NCBI RefSeq assembly: GCF_029714325.1
Contig: NZ_CP121666.1
Location: 4,278,001 to 4,342,000 of the forward strand
Direction: 5' to 3'
Source: Bradyrhizobium sp. CB1717
GTDB taxonomy: Bacteria > Pseudomonadota > Alphaproteobacteria > Rhizobiales > Xanthobacteraceae
Length of the DNA: 64,000 bases
The translations under genes were made by a program, and so were the position numbers. Position 1 is the stretch's first letter. Each line of letters opens with the position of its first letter. The notes beneath the pieces were generated by a model that made no database searches, was not told where the DNA came from, and worked only from the letters and a program-made list of their open reading frames with translations. Shown one piece after another: positions 31,959 through 39,911 of the stretch.

Positions 31959-32801
31959 ATGTTGCAGTGGCAGGCGCGGTCAAATCCCCTCGCGTGGTGG
32001 TGGGGGTCGCTGACGCTTGTGAGCAGCGCCAACATTCTCGTCTGGTTCATGCTGTATCGCGAGTTCTACCCGACGGTCGCGGGCAGCATCAGTGGCGGCT
32101 CCGACATCGGGCTGATGTTCCTGCTCTGCGCCGGCTATGTGTTCGGCTGCGCCTTCCGCTCGGTGCTGCCGCGCGCCGACGTGCAGCGCATCTGCCTGTT
32201 CGACACCTGGCTGTCGAGCATCTTCGTCGGCCGGACGGTCGCGACCGTGGCCGAGCTCTGCTTCGTCGCGCAATGGGCGATCATCCTGCATCAGCTGGGT
32301 CAGATGACCGGCGCGGAAACCGCGGTGAACATCGCGCTCGTGATCGTGCCCATCATCATCATCGCCGAGTGCTTCTCCTGGTACGCGGTGGTGACGACCA
32401 ACTTCCTCTACAACGCGATCGAGAACTCGCTGTGGGCGGTGACCTTCTTCCTCGCCGGCATCTCGCTGTGCCGCCTGATGCCGGAATTCCAGGGGCCTGT
32501 GCGCTGGGCGCTGATGGCCGGCATCGTCGGCATCGCCTGCTTCCTCGCCTTCCTCGTCACCGTGGACGTGCCGATGTATCTCAGCCGCTGGCGGGCAGGG
32601 CACGCCGAGGGAAATAGATTCCTCGGTTTCCTCGAGGGCCTGCATGACGTCTCGACGCGCTGGGTGGTGACACACGACATCGCGCACTGGAAGGGCGAGC
32701 TGACCTGGATGTTCCTGTATTTCAGCGCCGCGGTGTGGTCGAGCCTCGCGCTCTGCGCGCTCTATGCGATGGAAGGCTATCTGACGCGCTATTTGGCCTG
32801 A
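31959..32801 (+). CDS. Integral membrane protein, hypothetical
   Basis: The product has 280 residues with seven or eight transmembrane helices (for example LTLVSSANILVWFMLYREFY and LVIVPIIIIAECFSWYAVVT) and a Trp/His-rich C-terminal part (WVVTHDIAHWKGELTWMFLY). The pattern of conserved Trp and charged residues in loops suggests a conserved membrane protein, but no family is recognised. GGAG lies ~14 bases ahead of the ATG at 31959. Its region has repeated operator-like half-sites upstream. It is convergent with the response-regulator gene, whose stop is five bases away. Confidence 0.8.
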   Translation: MLQWQARSNPLAWWWGSLTLVSSANILVWFMLYREFYPTVAGSISGGSDIGLMFLLCAGYVFGCAFRSVLPRADVQRICLFDTWLSSIFVGRTVATVAELCFVAQWAIILHQLGQMTGAETAVNIALVIVPIIIIAECFSWYAVVTTNFLYNAIENSLWAVTFFLAGISLCRLMPEFQGPVRWALMAGIVGIACFLAFLVTVDVPMYLSRWRAGHAEGNRFLGFLEGLHDVSTRWVVTHDIAHWKGELTWMFLYFSAAVWSSLALCALYAMEGYLTRYLA

Positions 32802-32805
32802 GCGG

Positions 32806-33468
32806 TCACGCTTCGCCGAGATCGACCTGTGTCAGCAATCCCTGGCGCAGCGCGAGGCGGACCAGCTCGATGTCGGAGCCGACGCCGAGCTTGTCCTTGA
32901 TCAGGGAATGCAGGTTCGCCACCGTCTTCGGGCTGACATGCAGCGTCTCGGCGATCTCGTCCGTCGTCCTCTCGGCCAGCAGCAGCCGCAGCACCTCGAA
33001 CTCGCGCGGCGTGAGCACGTCGGCCGCCGAGCTCTCGCCGGCGAGCCGGCTCAGGGCAAGCTCGTGGTCGATGTCGGGGCTGATGGCGATCCTGCCGGCG
33101 AGCACGTCCATCACCGCGCGCACCAGCGTTTCGGGTGGGCTGGTCTTGGTGACATAGCCCCGCGCGCCGGCGCGGATCGCCTGCACGGCAAAGCCGGCAT
33201 TCTGGTGCATGGTGAAGACGAGGATCTTCGCGCCCTTGTCCCGTTGCCGGATGCGCCTCACGGCCTCGATGCCGCCGATGCCGGGCATGCTCAGATCCAT
33301 GATGACGAGGTCCGGCGCCTCGGACTTGTACAGACGGTAGGCCTCCGCGCCGTCGGAGGCTTCTGCGACGACACGCAGGCCCGGCTGCTTCTGGAGCACC
33401 GAGCGATAGCCCTCGCGCACCACGGAATGGTCGTCGACCAGCAGGATGGTGGCATCGCCCGCGCTCAT
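32806..33468 (-). CDS. NarL/FixJ-family response regulator
   Basis: The product has 220 residues. Receiver: ILLVDDHSVVREGY, phospho-acceptor in DLVIMDLSMPGIGGIEA, Lys in GYVTKTSPPE. The C-terminal LuxR HTH reads LTPREFEVLRLLLAERTTDE, then TLHVSPKTVANLHSLIKDKL. It forms a two-component system with the kinase upstream: the stop of the kinase and start of this gene overlap (ATGA), so they are coexpressed. Controls unknown genes; the DUF2380-like protein on the far side is a candidate. Confidence 0.95.
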   Translation of the reverse strand: MSAGDATILLVDDHSVVREGYRSVLQKQPGLRVVAEASDGAEAYRLYKSEAPDLVIMDLSMPGIGGIEAVRRIRQRDKGAKILVFTMHQNAGFAVQAIRAGARGYVTKTSPPETLVRAVMDVLAGRIAISPDIDHELALSRLAGESSAADVLTPREFEVLRLLLAERTTDEIAETLHVSPKTVANLHSLIKDKLGVGSDIELVRLALRQGLLTQVDLGEA

Positions 33469-34850
33469 GCCGCGTGATCCAATGGCTGCCGATCGGCGGC
33501 TTCGAGCGGAATGACGACACGCAGCGCGGAGCCGCCGTTCGGTCCGGCCTCGAAGCTCAGCCGGCCGCGCAGCGCCGCGACGCGCTCGCGCATGCCGAGC
33601 AGGCCCATGCCCGATTTCGCGGCGGGCTCGTTCGACCGTCCGTCATCGTCGATCGCAAGCGCGATCTCGTCGGGTCGCATCGTCAATTCCAGGCTCACTT
33701 TCGTGGCGCCGGCGTGCTTGGCGGCATTGGTGAGGGCCTCCTGCACGATGCGATAGAGGTTGGCGCTGACGGCGGCCGGCAGGGTCTCGAAGGCGCCGTC
33801 GAAACGGATCGAAAACCGCGTCTCGCCGCGGCTGCGCCCGTTCCAGCCGGCGACCAGCCCTTCGAGGCTGGCGACGAGCCCGAGCTCCTCGACGTCGGGC
33901 GGCCGCAGCCGGAACAGCGCGCCGCGCAGCGTCTCCATCATGCCGGTTGCGGTCCGCGAAATACCGTCGCATTCGGACAGCAGGGACGGGCACTCCTGCG
34001 CGGCGGTCTGGCGGGCCGAGGAGGCCAGCGCGCGGATGGCGGCCAGCGACTGGCCGAATTCGTCGTGCAGCTCGCGGGCGAGATGGCGGCGCTCCTCGTC
34101 CTGGAGCGCGATCAGCTTTCGCGTCAGCTCGCTGCGCTCGGCAAGCGCGGTGTCGAGGCTTTGGGCGAGATGGTTGAAGACGTCGCGGATGGCGGAGAGC
34201 TCGGCGAGGTCGAAGGGCGGCAGCCGCGTCGTGAGGTCATTGGCGGCGATGCGTTCGAGACCGGTCCGGATCATGCGGGTCGGGCGCAGCGCGCGCGCCA
34301 GCGCCGCGTACACCAGGACGCAGAGCATCGGCAAAGCGATCGCGAGCGCGAGCATCAGGCGGCCGGCCTCATGCCAGGCCTCCGCCGTCTGCACCGCCGG
34401 ATCGACCGAGACCACGGTCTCGCCGAGCTTGGTGCCGCGCACGACCACGGGCCGCGCCGCCTCGCGGCCGGGGTCGAACAGGCTGCGATAGAACGCGGCG
34501 AAGGCCTGCGGCGGTGGGTTCGCCGGGGCAGGTGCGCCGCTGCAGAAGCGCTGGAGCATGTCGCCGCTGGGGCCGCGGAATGCCAGGCAGAGGCCGGGCG
34601 TCATCACATAGGCCGCGACGGGATCAAGATTTGGAAAGTCCGAGCGCGGGTTCGCCACCCACTGGACCTTGCCTTGTTGCAGCTCCAGCGACTTCGCCAC
34701 GATGGCGGCAATGCTGTCGCTGCGCGCATGCGCCGCGCGGTCAGTCGTGACAAGGAAATAGGCGGAGATCGCGGCGAAGCAAGCGGCCGATATGGCGGCC
34801 ACGCGCAACGTCAGACGGACCTTGAGATCGAACCTCGGACGGTTCCACAT
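33465..34850 (-). CDS. NarX-like sensor histidine kinase (HisKA_3 type)
   Basis: The product has about 461 residues: TM1 ~17-37, periplasmic sensor region ~40-185, TM2 ~190-212, HAMP (RTGLERIAANDLTTRLPPFD), dimerisation helices with the phospho-His in HLARELHDEFGQSLAAIRAL, and a HATPase (NLYRIVQEALTNAAKHAGAT, then SGMGLLGMRERVAALRG). This is the HPK7/NarX class that pairs with NarL-type regulators. The ATG at 34850 is favoured over a longer N-terminus. It overlaps the regulator gene. Confidence 0.95.
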   Translation of the reverse strand: MWNRPRFDLKVRLTLRVAAISAACFAAISAYFLVTTDRAAHARSDSIAAIVAKSLELQQGKVQWVANPRSDFPNLDPVAAYVMTPGLCLAFRGPSGDMLQRFCSGAPAPANPPPQAFAAFYRSLFDPGREAARPVVVRGTKLGETVVSVDPAVQTAEAWHEAGRLMLALAIALPMLCVLVYAALARALRPTRMIRTGLERIAANDLTTRLPPFDLAELSAIRDVFNHLAQSLDTALAERSELTRKLIALQDEERRHLARELHDEFGQSLAAIRALASSARQTAAQECPSLLSECDGISRTATGMMETLRGALFRLRPPDVEELGLVASLEGLVAGWNGRSRGETRFSIRFDGAFETLPAAVSANLYRIVQEALTNAAKHAGATKVSLELTMRPDEIALAIDDDGRSNEPAAKSGMGLLGMRERVAALRGRLSFEAGPNGGSALRVVIPLEAADRQPLDHAA

Positions 34851-35040
34851 CGGCAGGCACCTAGTGCGAACGGAATTGTCGCTCCGTATTAAACGGCAGA
34901 ACGCAGGCGGCGGGAAGCGTTCCCGCCGTACCGCAGCGCAATGTCGTGAAATTTTCCCGGCGTTCGTCGGGACAGTCACGGCTGCGTGGTCTCAAGCTAG
35001 CCGTCCAGATTTGCGGGCCGTTCCATCCCACGAGGCGTTC

Positions 35041-35907
35041 ATGCACCGCTCCCGGTTGATTCTCGCTGCCATGCTCCTGTTCGTCCTCTCTCACGCGCCA
35101 GCCGGTGCGGAGGCCATCGGCGTTGCCATGGACGATTTCAGCTATACCGACACGTCGGCCGAGCCGGCGAACCAGACCGCAGCCCACGAACGGCGGCTGT
35201 CGGCGTTCATGGCCGCGCTCAGGCGGGATGTCAGTGCGGACGGTCGCTACCGGCTCGCGGCATCGGCCCAGGACGGGGCGGCGTTCAAGGTGATCGGCGG
35301 CATCCAGAAGACCAGCACGCTGGTGCAATGGGCCAAGATCGCCGTGATCGACGTCGGCGCCAAGAAGCTCGTGATGGACAAGCTCTACACCTTCCGCGGC
35401 GACAATGATGAATCCTGGGAGCGCGCCGAGATGTTTGTCTCCCGCGAGGTGATGGCCGCGCTCGCTACGCCTGCGCCGGTCGCGCTGGCGGTGTTCGATT
35501 TCGAGCTCGAGGACACGACTGCCGCGTCAGCCGGCGCGTCGGCCACGTCGGATGCGTCATATCTTGCTGAGGTCACAGCCAGCGTGCGCGAGGCACTGGG
35601 CCAGTCCGGCCGCTACCGCATCGTCGACGTCAGTGGCGAGGCGACGAAAGCGCGCGCGTTACGCGACTGCAACGGCTGCGAGGCTGAGATTGCGCAGAAG
35701 CTTGGCGCGGACCAGTCGCTGATCGGCGTGGTGCGGCGGGTCAGCCGCACCGAATACACGCTCGGCTTCCAGCTCCGCGATTCCAGGACCGGTGCGGTGC
35801 TGGCGCGCGGCGACAGCGGTCTGCGCATGGGCGCAGACTACTCCTGGAAGCGAGGTGCGGTCCGCCTGGTCAGCGACCGGCTGATCGAGAGCCAGGCGAA
35901 ACCCTAA
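35041..35907 (+). CDS. Exported protein with two DUF2380-like domains
   Basis: The product has 288 residues: signal peptide to about 23 (HAPAGAEA), then two related domains, the second opening PVALAVFDFELEDTTAASAG and the first AIGVAMDDFSYTDTSAEP. Both continue with RDVSADGRYRL / REALGQSGRYRI-type helices and strands, a DUF2380-like duplication. The second half has a Cys pair DCNGCEAEIAQKLGAD, another DUF2380 feature. The role is unknown; such proteins often neighbour two-component pairs. Convergent with idnD: the two stop codons overlap (35904-35907). Confidence 0.85.
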   Translation: MHRSRLILAAMLLFVLSHAPAGAEAIGVAMDDFSYTDTSAEPANQTAAHERRLSAFMAALRRDVSADGRYRLAASAQDGAAFKVIGGIQKTSTLVQWAKIAVIDVGAKKLVMDKLYTFRGDNDESWERAEMFVSREVMAALATPAPVALAVFDFELEDTTAASAGASATSDASYLAEVTASVREALGQSGRYRIVDVSGEATKARALRDCNGCEAEIAQKLGADQSLIGVVRRVSRTEYTLGFQLRDSRTGAVLARGDSGLRMGADYSWKRGAVRLVSDRLIESQAKP

Positions 35908-36935
35908 AAGGTCAGCTGCACCTTCATCGACTGCGAACGGTCGCTGGCGAGCTCGAAGGCGGCGACCGCGTTCTCGAACGGCATGGTCGCCGTGATCAGC
36001 GGTTTCACGTCGATCAGGCCTTCGCCCATCAGCCGTACCGCCAGCTCGAACTCGGGATCGAAGCGGAAGGTGCCGCGCAGCTGCAATTCCTTGGCGACGA
36101 TCGAATTGATCGGCAGCGTCATCTCGCCGCCGAGGCCGAGCTGCACCAGCGTCGCGCCGGGCCGGAGCACGTCGAGCGCGGTGCGGAGCGCCGCCTGATT
36201 GCCGGAGGCTTCGAACAGCGTGTCGAACACGCCCTTGCCGGCGCGCCAGGGATCGAGCGCGGCGGCATTGGTCGCGACGTTGATGGCATGCGTGGCGCCG
36301 AGCTTTTTCGCGACCGCCAGCGGCGCGTCGGCCACATCCGTCACCACGATCTCGGATGCACCGCCAAAGCGCGAGACCAAAATCATCAGCGCGCCGATCG
36401 GGCCGCAGCCGGTGATCAGCACGCGCTTGCCGAGCAGGGGACCGGCCTGCTTGCCGGCGTGCAGGCATACTGCGAGCGGCTCGGCGACCGCGGCTTCCGC
36501 CAGCGAGAGCTTGTCCGCGATCGGCACGGCCTGTGTCGCATCGACCGTGATGAACTCGCGAAAGCCGCCCTGGACGTGGGGGAAGCGCATCGCGCTGCCG
36601 AGGAAGCGCATGTCGAGGCACTGGTTGCGCATGCCTTCCTGGCAATGCAGGCACGCCCCGCACGGCTTGCTCGGATTGACCGCAACGCGCGTGCCTGATT
36701 TCACACTGGTGACGCCGTCACCGACCGCCGCGACCACGCCGGCGATCTCATGGCCCAGCGCCATCGGTTGCTGGATGCGCACGACGCCGAAGCCGCCGTG
36801 ATGGTAGTAGTGCAGGTCGGAGCCGCAGATGCCGCCATTGGCGATCTTGACGCGGACCTCGCCCGGGCCGGGCGCCGGATCGGGGTAGTTGTCGATCCGC
36901 AGGTCCTTTGGGGCGTGAATGACGACGGCGCGCAT
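35904..36935 (-). CDS. idnD: Zinc-dependent alcohol dehydrogenase, L-idonate 5-dehydrogenase-like
   Basis: The product has 343 residues (MDR family). Catalytic zinc ligands: GGICGSDLHYY (Cys, then His of GHEIAGVVAAVG). Structural zinc: CGACLHCQEGMRNQC. NAD-binding glycines: ITGCGPIGALMILVSRFG. The pattern and neighbours (idnO-like SDR, sugar-acid dehydratase, GntR regulator, MFS) match L-idonate/sugar-acid dehydrogenases; the exact substrate is inferred. Start at 36935, 26 bases after the SDR gene. It begins the downstream end of the cluster and ends against the DUF2380 gene. Confidence 0.88.
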   Translation of the reverse strand: MRAVVIHAPKDLRIDNYPDPAPGPGEVRVKIANGGICGSDLHYYHHGGFGVVRIQQPMALGHEIAGVVAAVGDGVTSVKSGTRVAVNPSKPCGACLHCQEGMRNQCLDMRFLGSAMRFPHVQGGFREFITVDATQAVPIADKLSLAEAAVAEPLAVCLHAGKQAGPLLGKRVLITGCGPIGALMILVSRFGGASEIVVTDVADAPLAVAKKLGATHAINVATNAAALDPWRAGKGVFDTLFEASGNQAALRTALDVLRPGATLVQLGLGGEMTLPINSIVAKELQLRGTFRFDPEFELAVRLMGEGLIDVKPLITATMPFENAVAAFELASDRSQSMKVQLTF

Positions 36936-36961
36936 GGCTTGCTCCTTCGTTGTCTTGGCGG

Positions 36962-37729
36962 TCACATCGCGGCGATCATGCCGCCATCGACATAGATGAT
37001 CTGGCCATTGACGTAAGTGGACGCGTCCGAGGCGAGGAAGATCGCGGCGCCCACCAGCTCGTCCGGCTTGCCCCAGCGCTTGGAGGGGATGCGGCCCATC
37101 AGCCAGTTGTTGAAATCGGCATTGTTGACTAGCGCCTCGTTCATGTCGGTGAGCATGTAGCCGGGGCCGATCGCATTGGCCTGGATGCCATGCTGGGCCC
37201 ATTCCACCGCCATCGAGCGGGTCAGGTTCTTGATGCCGCCCTTGGCGGCGGTGTAGGGCGCGATGGTGGGGCGCGCCAGCTCGCTGCCGAGCGAGCCGAT
37301 ATTGATGATCTTGCCGTGCTTGCGCGGGATCATGCGCTTGCCGGCCTCGCGCCCGATCACGAAGGCGCTGGTGAGATCGGTCTCGATCACCTTGCGCCAT
37401 TCGTCGGTGGTGAACTCCGCCAGCGGCTTGCGGTGCTGGATGCCGGCATTGTTGACGAGGATGTCGACCGCGAGGCCTTCGCGGTCGAAACGCTCGAAGG
37501 CCGCGACGATCGCCGGCTCGTCGGTGACGTTGAAGGCGGCGCCTTCGGCCTGGTAGCCGGCGGCGCGAAACTCGGCGACGGCCTGCTCGACGCGCTTGGG
37601 ATCGACGCCGTTGATGATGATCTTCGCGCCGGCCTTGGCCATGCCCTCGGCAATGGCGCGGCCGAGGCCGCGGGAGGAGCCGGTCACGAGCGCGGTGCGG
37701 CCGGAGAGATCGAAGAGGGAGGTGCTCAT
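36962..37729 (-). CDS. SDR dehydrogenase, gluconate/idonate 5-dehydrogenase type
   Basis: The product has 255 residues. Glycine motif TGSSRGLGRAIAEGM, NNAG at VDILVNNAGIQHRKPLA, active-site Ser in IINIGSLGS and the catalytic YxxxK as PYTAAKGG. It is close to IdnO-type enzymes that reduce or oxidise 5-keto-gluconate-like sugars. Placed between the idonate-dehydrogenase-like gene and the dehydratase gene, it supports a sugar-acid pathway. 13 bases separate its start from the dehydratase stop. It begins MSTSLFDLSGRTALVTGSSR. Confidence 0.93.
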   Translation of the reverse strand: MSTSLFDLSGRTALVTGSSRGLGRAIAEGMAKAGAKIIINGVDPKRVEQAVAEFRAAGYQAEGAAFNVTDEPAIVAAFERFDREGLAVDILVNNAGIQHRKPLAEFTTDEWRKVIETDLTSAFVIGREAGKRMIPRKHGKIINIGSLGSELARPTIAPYTAAKGGIKNLTRSMAVEWAQHGIQANAIGPGYMLTDMNEALVNNADFNNWLMGRIPSKRWGKPDELVGAAIFLASDASTYVNGQIIYVDGGMIAAM

Positions 37730-37741
37730 CTCAGAAAATCC

Positions 37742-38941
37742 TCAGACGTTGGAGCGGCGCACGGTGAGATCGGTGCGCTCGAAGACAGCAGGCAGGAGGT
37801 CGACGCCGAGGCCGGGGCCTTCCATCGGGAAGACATAGCCGTCCTTGATCACGGGCATCGTGGTGACGAGCTCATTGTACCAGCCCTTGTAGAAGGCGCG
37901 CACCGATTCCTGGATCAAGGTGTTGGGCTGGCTGAACGACATGTGGATGGCGGCGATGAAGCCGATCGGGCCAATGCAGTCATGCGGAGCAAAAGGCCGG
38001 TGATAGGTCTCGGCCATCGCCGCGATCTTGCGGCCCTCGGTGAGGCCGCCGGTCCAGCACAGATCCGCCATCACCACATGCATGGCGTCGCGGTCGAGCA
38101 TGTCCTTGTAGGGGAAGCGCGAGCCCAGCGTTTCGCTGGCGCAGACCCAGACGTCGGTCGAGCGGGCATATTCCGCCAGCGCCTGCGGCGAGTTCATCCG
38201 GATCGGGTCTTCGTACCAGGTCGGCTTGTAGGGCTCGAGCGCGCGCGCGATCTGCTTTGCGGTCGGCAGGTTCCAGAGCGAGTGGAGCTCAACCATGATC
38301 TCCATCTTGTCGCCAACGGCTTTCCGGATCTTCTCGAACGGCTCGATCGCCTGCTTCATCTGCGCGGCGGTGATGTAGAGGCCCTTGTTCTCCTGCGCCG
38401 CCGGATCGAACGGCCAGATCTTCATCGCCGAGATGCCGCTTTCGAGCAGGCTTTCGGCCAGCGCGTCGGCGTGATTCATGAAGCCGTCGAGGTCCTCATA
38501 GGGGCCCTTGGAGGCGCCGAGATTCCAGTTCGCGACCGGGCTGATATTGGTCGAGCGAACATACTGCGTGCCGGCGCAAGTGTTGTAGATGCGCTGCTTG
38601 TCGCGGCAGAGGCCGCCAAGCATCTGGTGCACCGGCTGATTGCAGACTTTGCCGAACAGGTCCCACAGCGCAATGTCGATCGCCGAGGCCGCGCGATATT
38701 CGACGCCGGTCGAGGACTGCGCCATCGGCAGGTTCAGCATGTCGCGATGGATCGCTTCGATGTGCAGCGGATTGCGGCCGAGCAGGCGGCCGGCAAAGGT
38801 GTCGTGGATCTGCGCTTCGACCGCGCCGGCGCCGTAGAAGGTCTCACCGAGACCGATCATGCCCGTGTCGGTGTGGATGCGCACCCAGATGACGTTGGAA
38901 AATTCCTCGGTACGCAGTGTCTCGATCGACGTGATCTTCAC
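37742..38941 (-). CDS. Enolase-superfamily sugar-acid dehydratase (mandelate racemase/muconate-lactonising group)
   Basis: The product has 399 residues. Enolase-type active site: metal-binding Asp/Glu positions in VELHSLWN, WYEDPIRMNS and ASETLGSRF, and a catalytic His in HDCIGPIGFIAAI; the substrate loop opens GETFYGAGAVEAQIHDTFAG. Such enzymes dehydrate aldonic acids such as galactonate or gluconate, or racemise acid substrates. By its neighbours it belongs to the aldonate pathway. It starts at 38941, divergent from the GntR gene across an operator-rich 178-base gap. Confidence 0.9.
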   Translation of the reverse strand: MKITSIETLRTEEFSNVIWVRIHTDTGMIGLGETFYGAGAVEAQIHDTFAGRLLGRNPLHIEAIHRDMLNLPMAQSSTGVEYRAASAIDIALWDLFGKVCNQPVHQMLGGLCRDKQRIYNTCAGTQYVRSTNISPVANWNLGASKGPYEDLDGFMNHADALAESLLESGISAMKIWPFDPAAQENKGLYITAAQMKQAIEPFEKIRKAVGDKMEIMVELHSLWNLPTAKQIARALEPYKPTWYEDPIRMNSPQALAEYARSTDVWVCASETLGSRFPYKDMLDRDAMHVVMADLCWTGGLTEGRKIAAMAETYHRPFAPHDCIGPIGFIAAIHMSFSQPNTLIQESVRAFYKGWYNELVTTMPVIKDGYVFPMEGPGLGVDLLPAVFERTDLTVRRSNV

Positions 38942-38994
38942 GGCAATTCTCCTCCCATCGAAAGGCGCTTCGCGCCCGACGTCTCATTTTGCAT

Positions 38995-39055
38995 TGCAAC
39001 ATGTTGCAGGTCGTGCGGACGTCTTACGCCTGCTTGTAATATATCACAACATGTT
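38995..39055. promoter_or_regulatory. Operator region between the catabolic genes and the GntR regulator
   Basis: A perfect 14-bp palindrome TGCAACATGTTGCA at 38995-39008 and an AACATGTT palindrome at 39048-39055 are 50 bp apart centre to centre. A TTGT-N8-ACAA inverted repeat (39034-39049), the usual FCD-GntR pattern, lies next to the second. Candidate sites for the adjacent GntR regulator. Confidence 0.55.
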
Positions 39056-39119
39056 TTAAGGGTGCCACAAACAAGGCGCCACCCTGCAACGAGAGCGCGG
39101 GCTGACGGGAGAGGACGAC

Positions 39120-39887
39120 ATGGCACGGCGCAAGCGCGCGCTCGAGGTGGTGAGAAACGACGATGACGGTGAGGGCAGACCCTCCCGCCGCAACCGTCTC
39201 AACTTCTTCGAGCTCGCTTATCAGAAGATCGAGGAGCTGCTCGTTCATTGCGAGCTGAAGCCCGGACAATTCATGACGATGCTGGAATTGCAGCAGATCA
39301 CCGGTTTCGGTCGCACGCCGGTGCATCACGCCGTCAATCGTCTCTCCGCCGATACGCTCATCATCATCCGTCCGCGTCATGGCCTGCACATCGCGCCGAT
39401 CGACCTCGCGCGCGAGCGCATGCTGCTTGGCCTCCGCCGCGACATGGAGCGTTTTGTCATTCGCCTCGCGGCGGATCGCGCCAGCTTGTCCCACCGCAAT
39501 CAGGCGTTGCACATTGAGCGTTTGCTGCGCGAACGTCGCGCCACTTTGACACTCGACGAGTTCAACAGCATCGACCGCCGCATTGATGCGCTGGTGCTGG
39601 AAGCGGCCGGCGAGCCGTTCCTGGTCCATACGCTGCGGCCGCTGCACACGCTGTATCGCCGCATCGGCTACATCCACCACCGCTTCATGCCGGGCCAGGC
39701 CGATCTGTCCGGCACGATCGATCATCATCTCGCCATTCTCAGTGCAGTCGCCAGCCGCCGCGTCGAGGAGGCCGTGAAGGCCAGCGATGCGCTGATCGAC
39801 TACATGGGCGAGATGTTCACGGGCATGGAGGCGGGAATCGATCCGCGCCTGCTCGATTGCAGTATCGAGCCGCTGCTCGGCGCGTAG
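39120..39887 (+). CDS. GntR-family transcriptional regulator (FCD type)
   Basis: The product has 255 residues. A long basic N-terminus is followed by a winged HTH (LAYQKIEELLVHCELKPGQF, MTMLELQQITGFGRTPVHHA, VNRLSADTLIIIRPRHGLHI) and an all-helical FCD effector domain with His residues typical of metal-linked ligand binding (LDEFNSIDRRIDALVLEAAG, then STVDHHLAIL-type helix DLSGTIDHHLAILSAVASRR). It probably represses the sugar-acid cluster. The ATG at 39120 follows AGAGGACGAC. 24 bases separate it from the MFS gene. Confidence 0.92.
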   Translation: MARRKRALEVVRNDDDGEGRPSRRNRLNFFELAYQKIEELLVHCELKPGQFMTMLELQQITGFGRTPVHHAVNRLSADTLIIIRPRHGLHIAPIDLARERMLLGLRRDMERFVIRLAADRASLSHRNQALHIERLLRERRATLTLDEFNSIDRRIDALVLEAAGEPFLVHTLRPLHTLYRRIGYIHHRFMPGQADLSGTIDHHLAILSAVASRRVEEAVKASDALIDYMGEMFTGMEAGIDPRLLDCSIEPLLGA

Positions 39888-39911
39888 AGAGTTTTGAAGA
39901 GAGGACCAGAC

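Noticed and set aside
37190..39166. A 658-codon open frame on the plus strand across the SDR and dehydratase genes.
   Set aside because: It is the reverse of recognised sugar-acid genes and runs through the operator region; no domain is recognisable.
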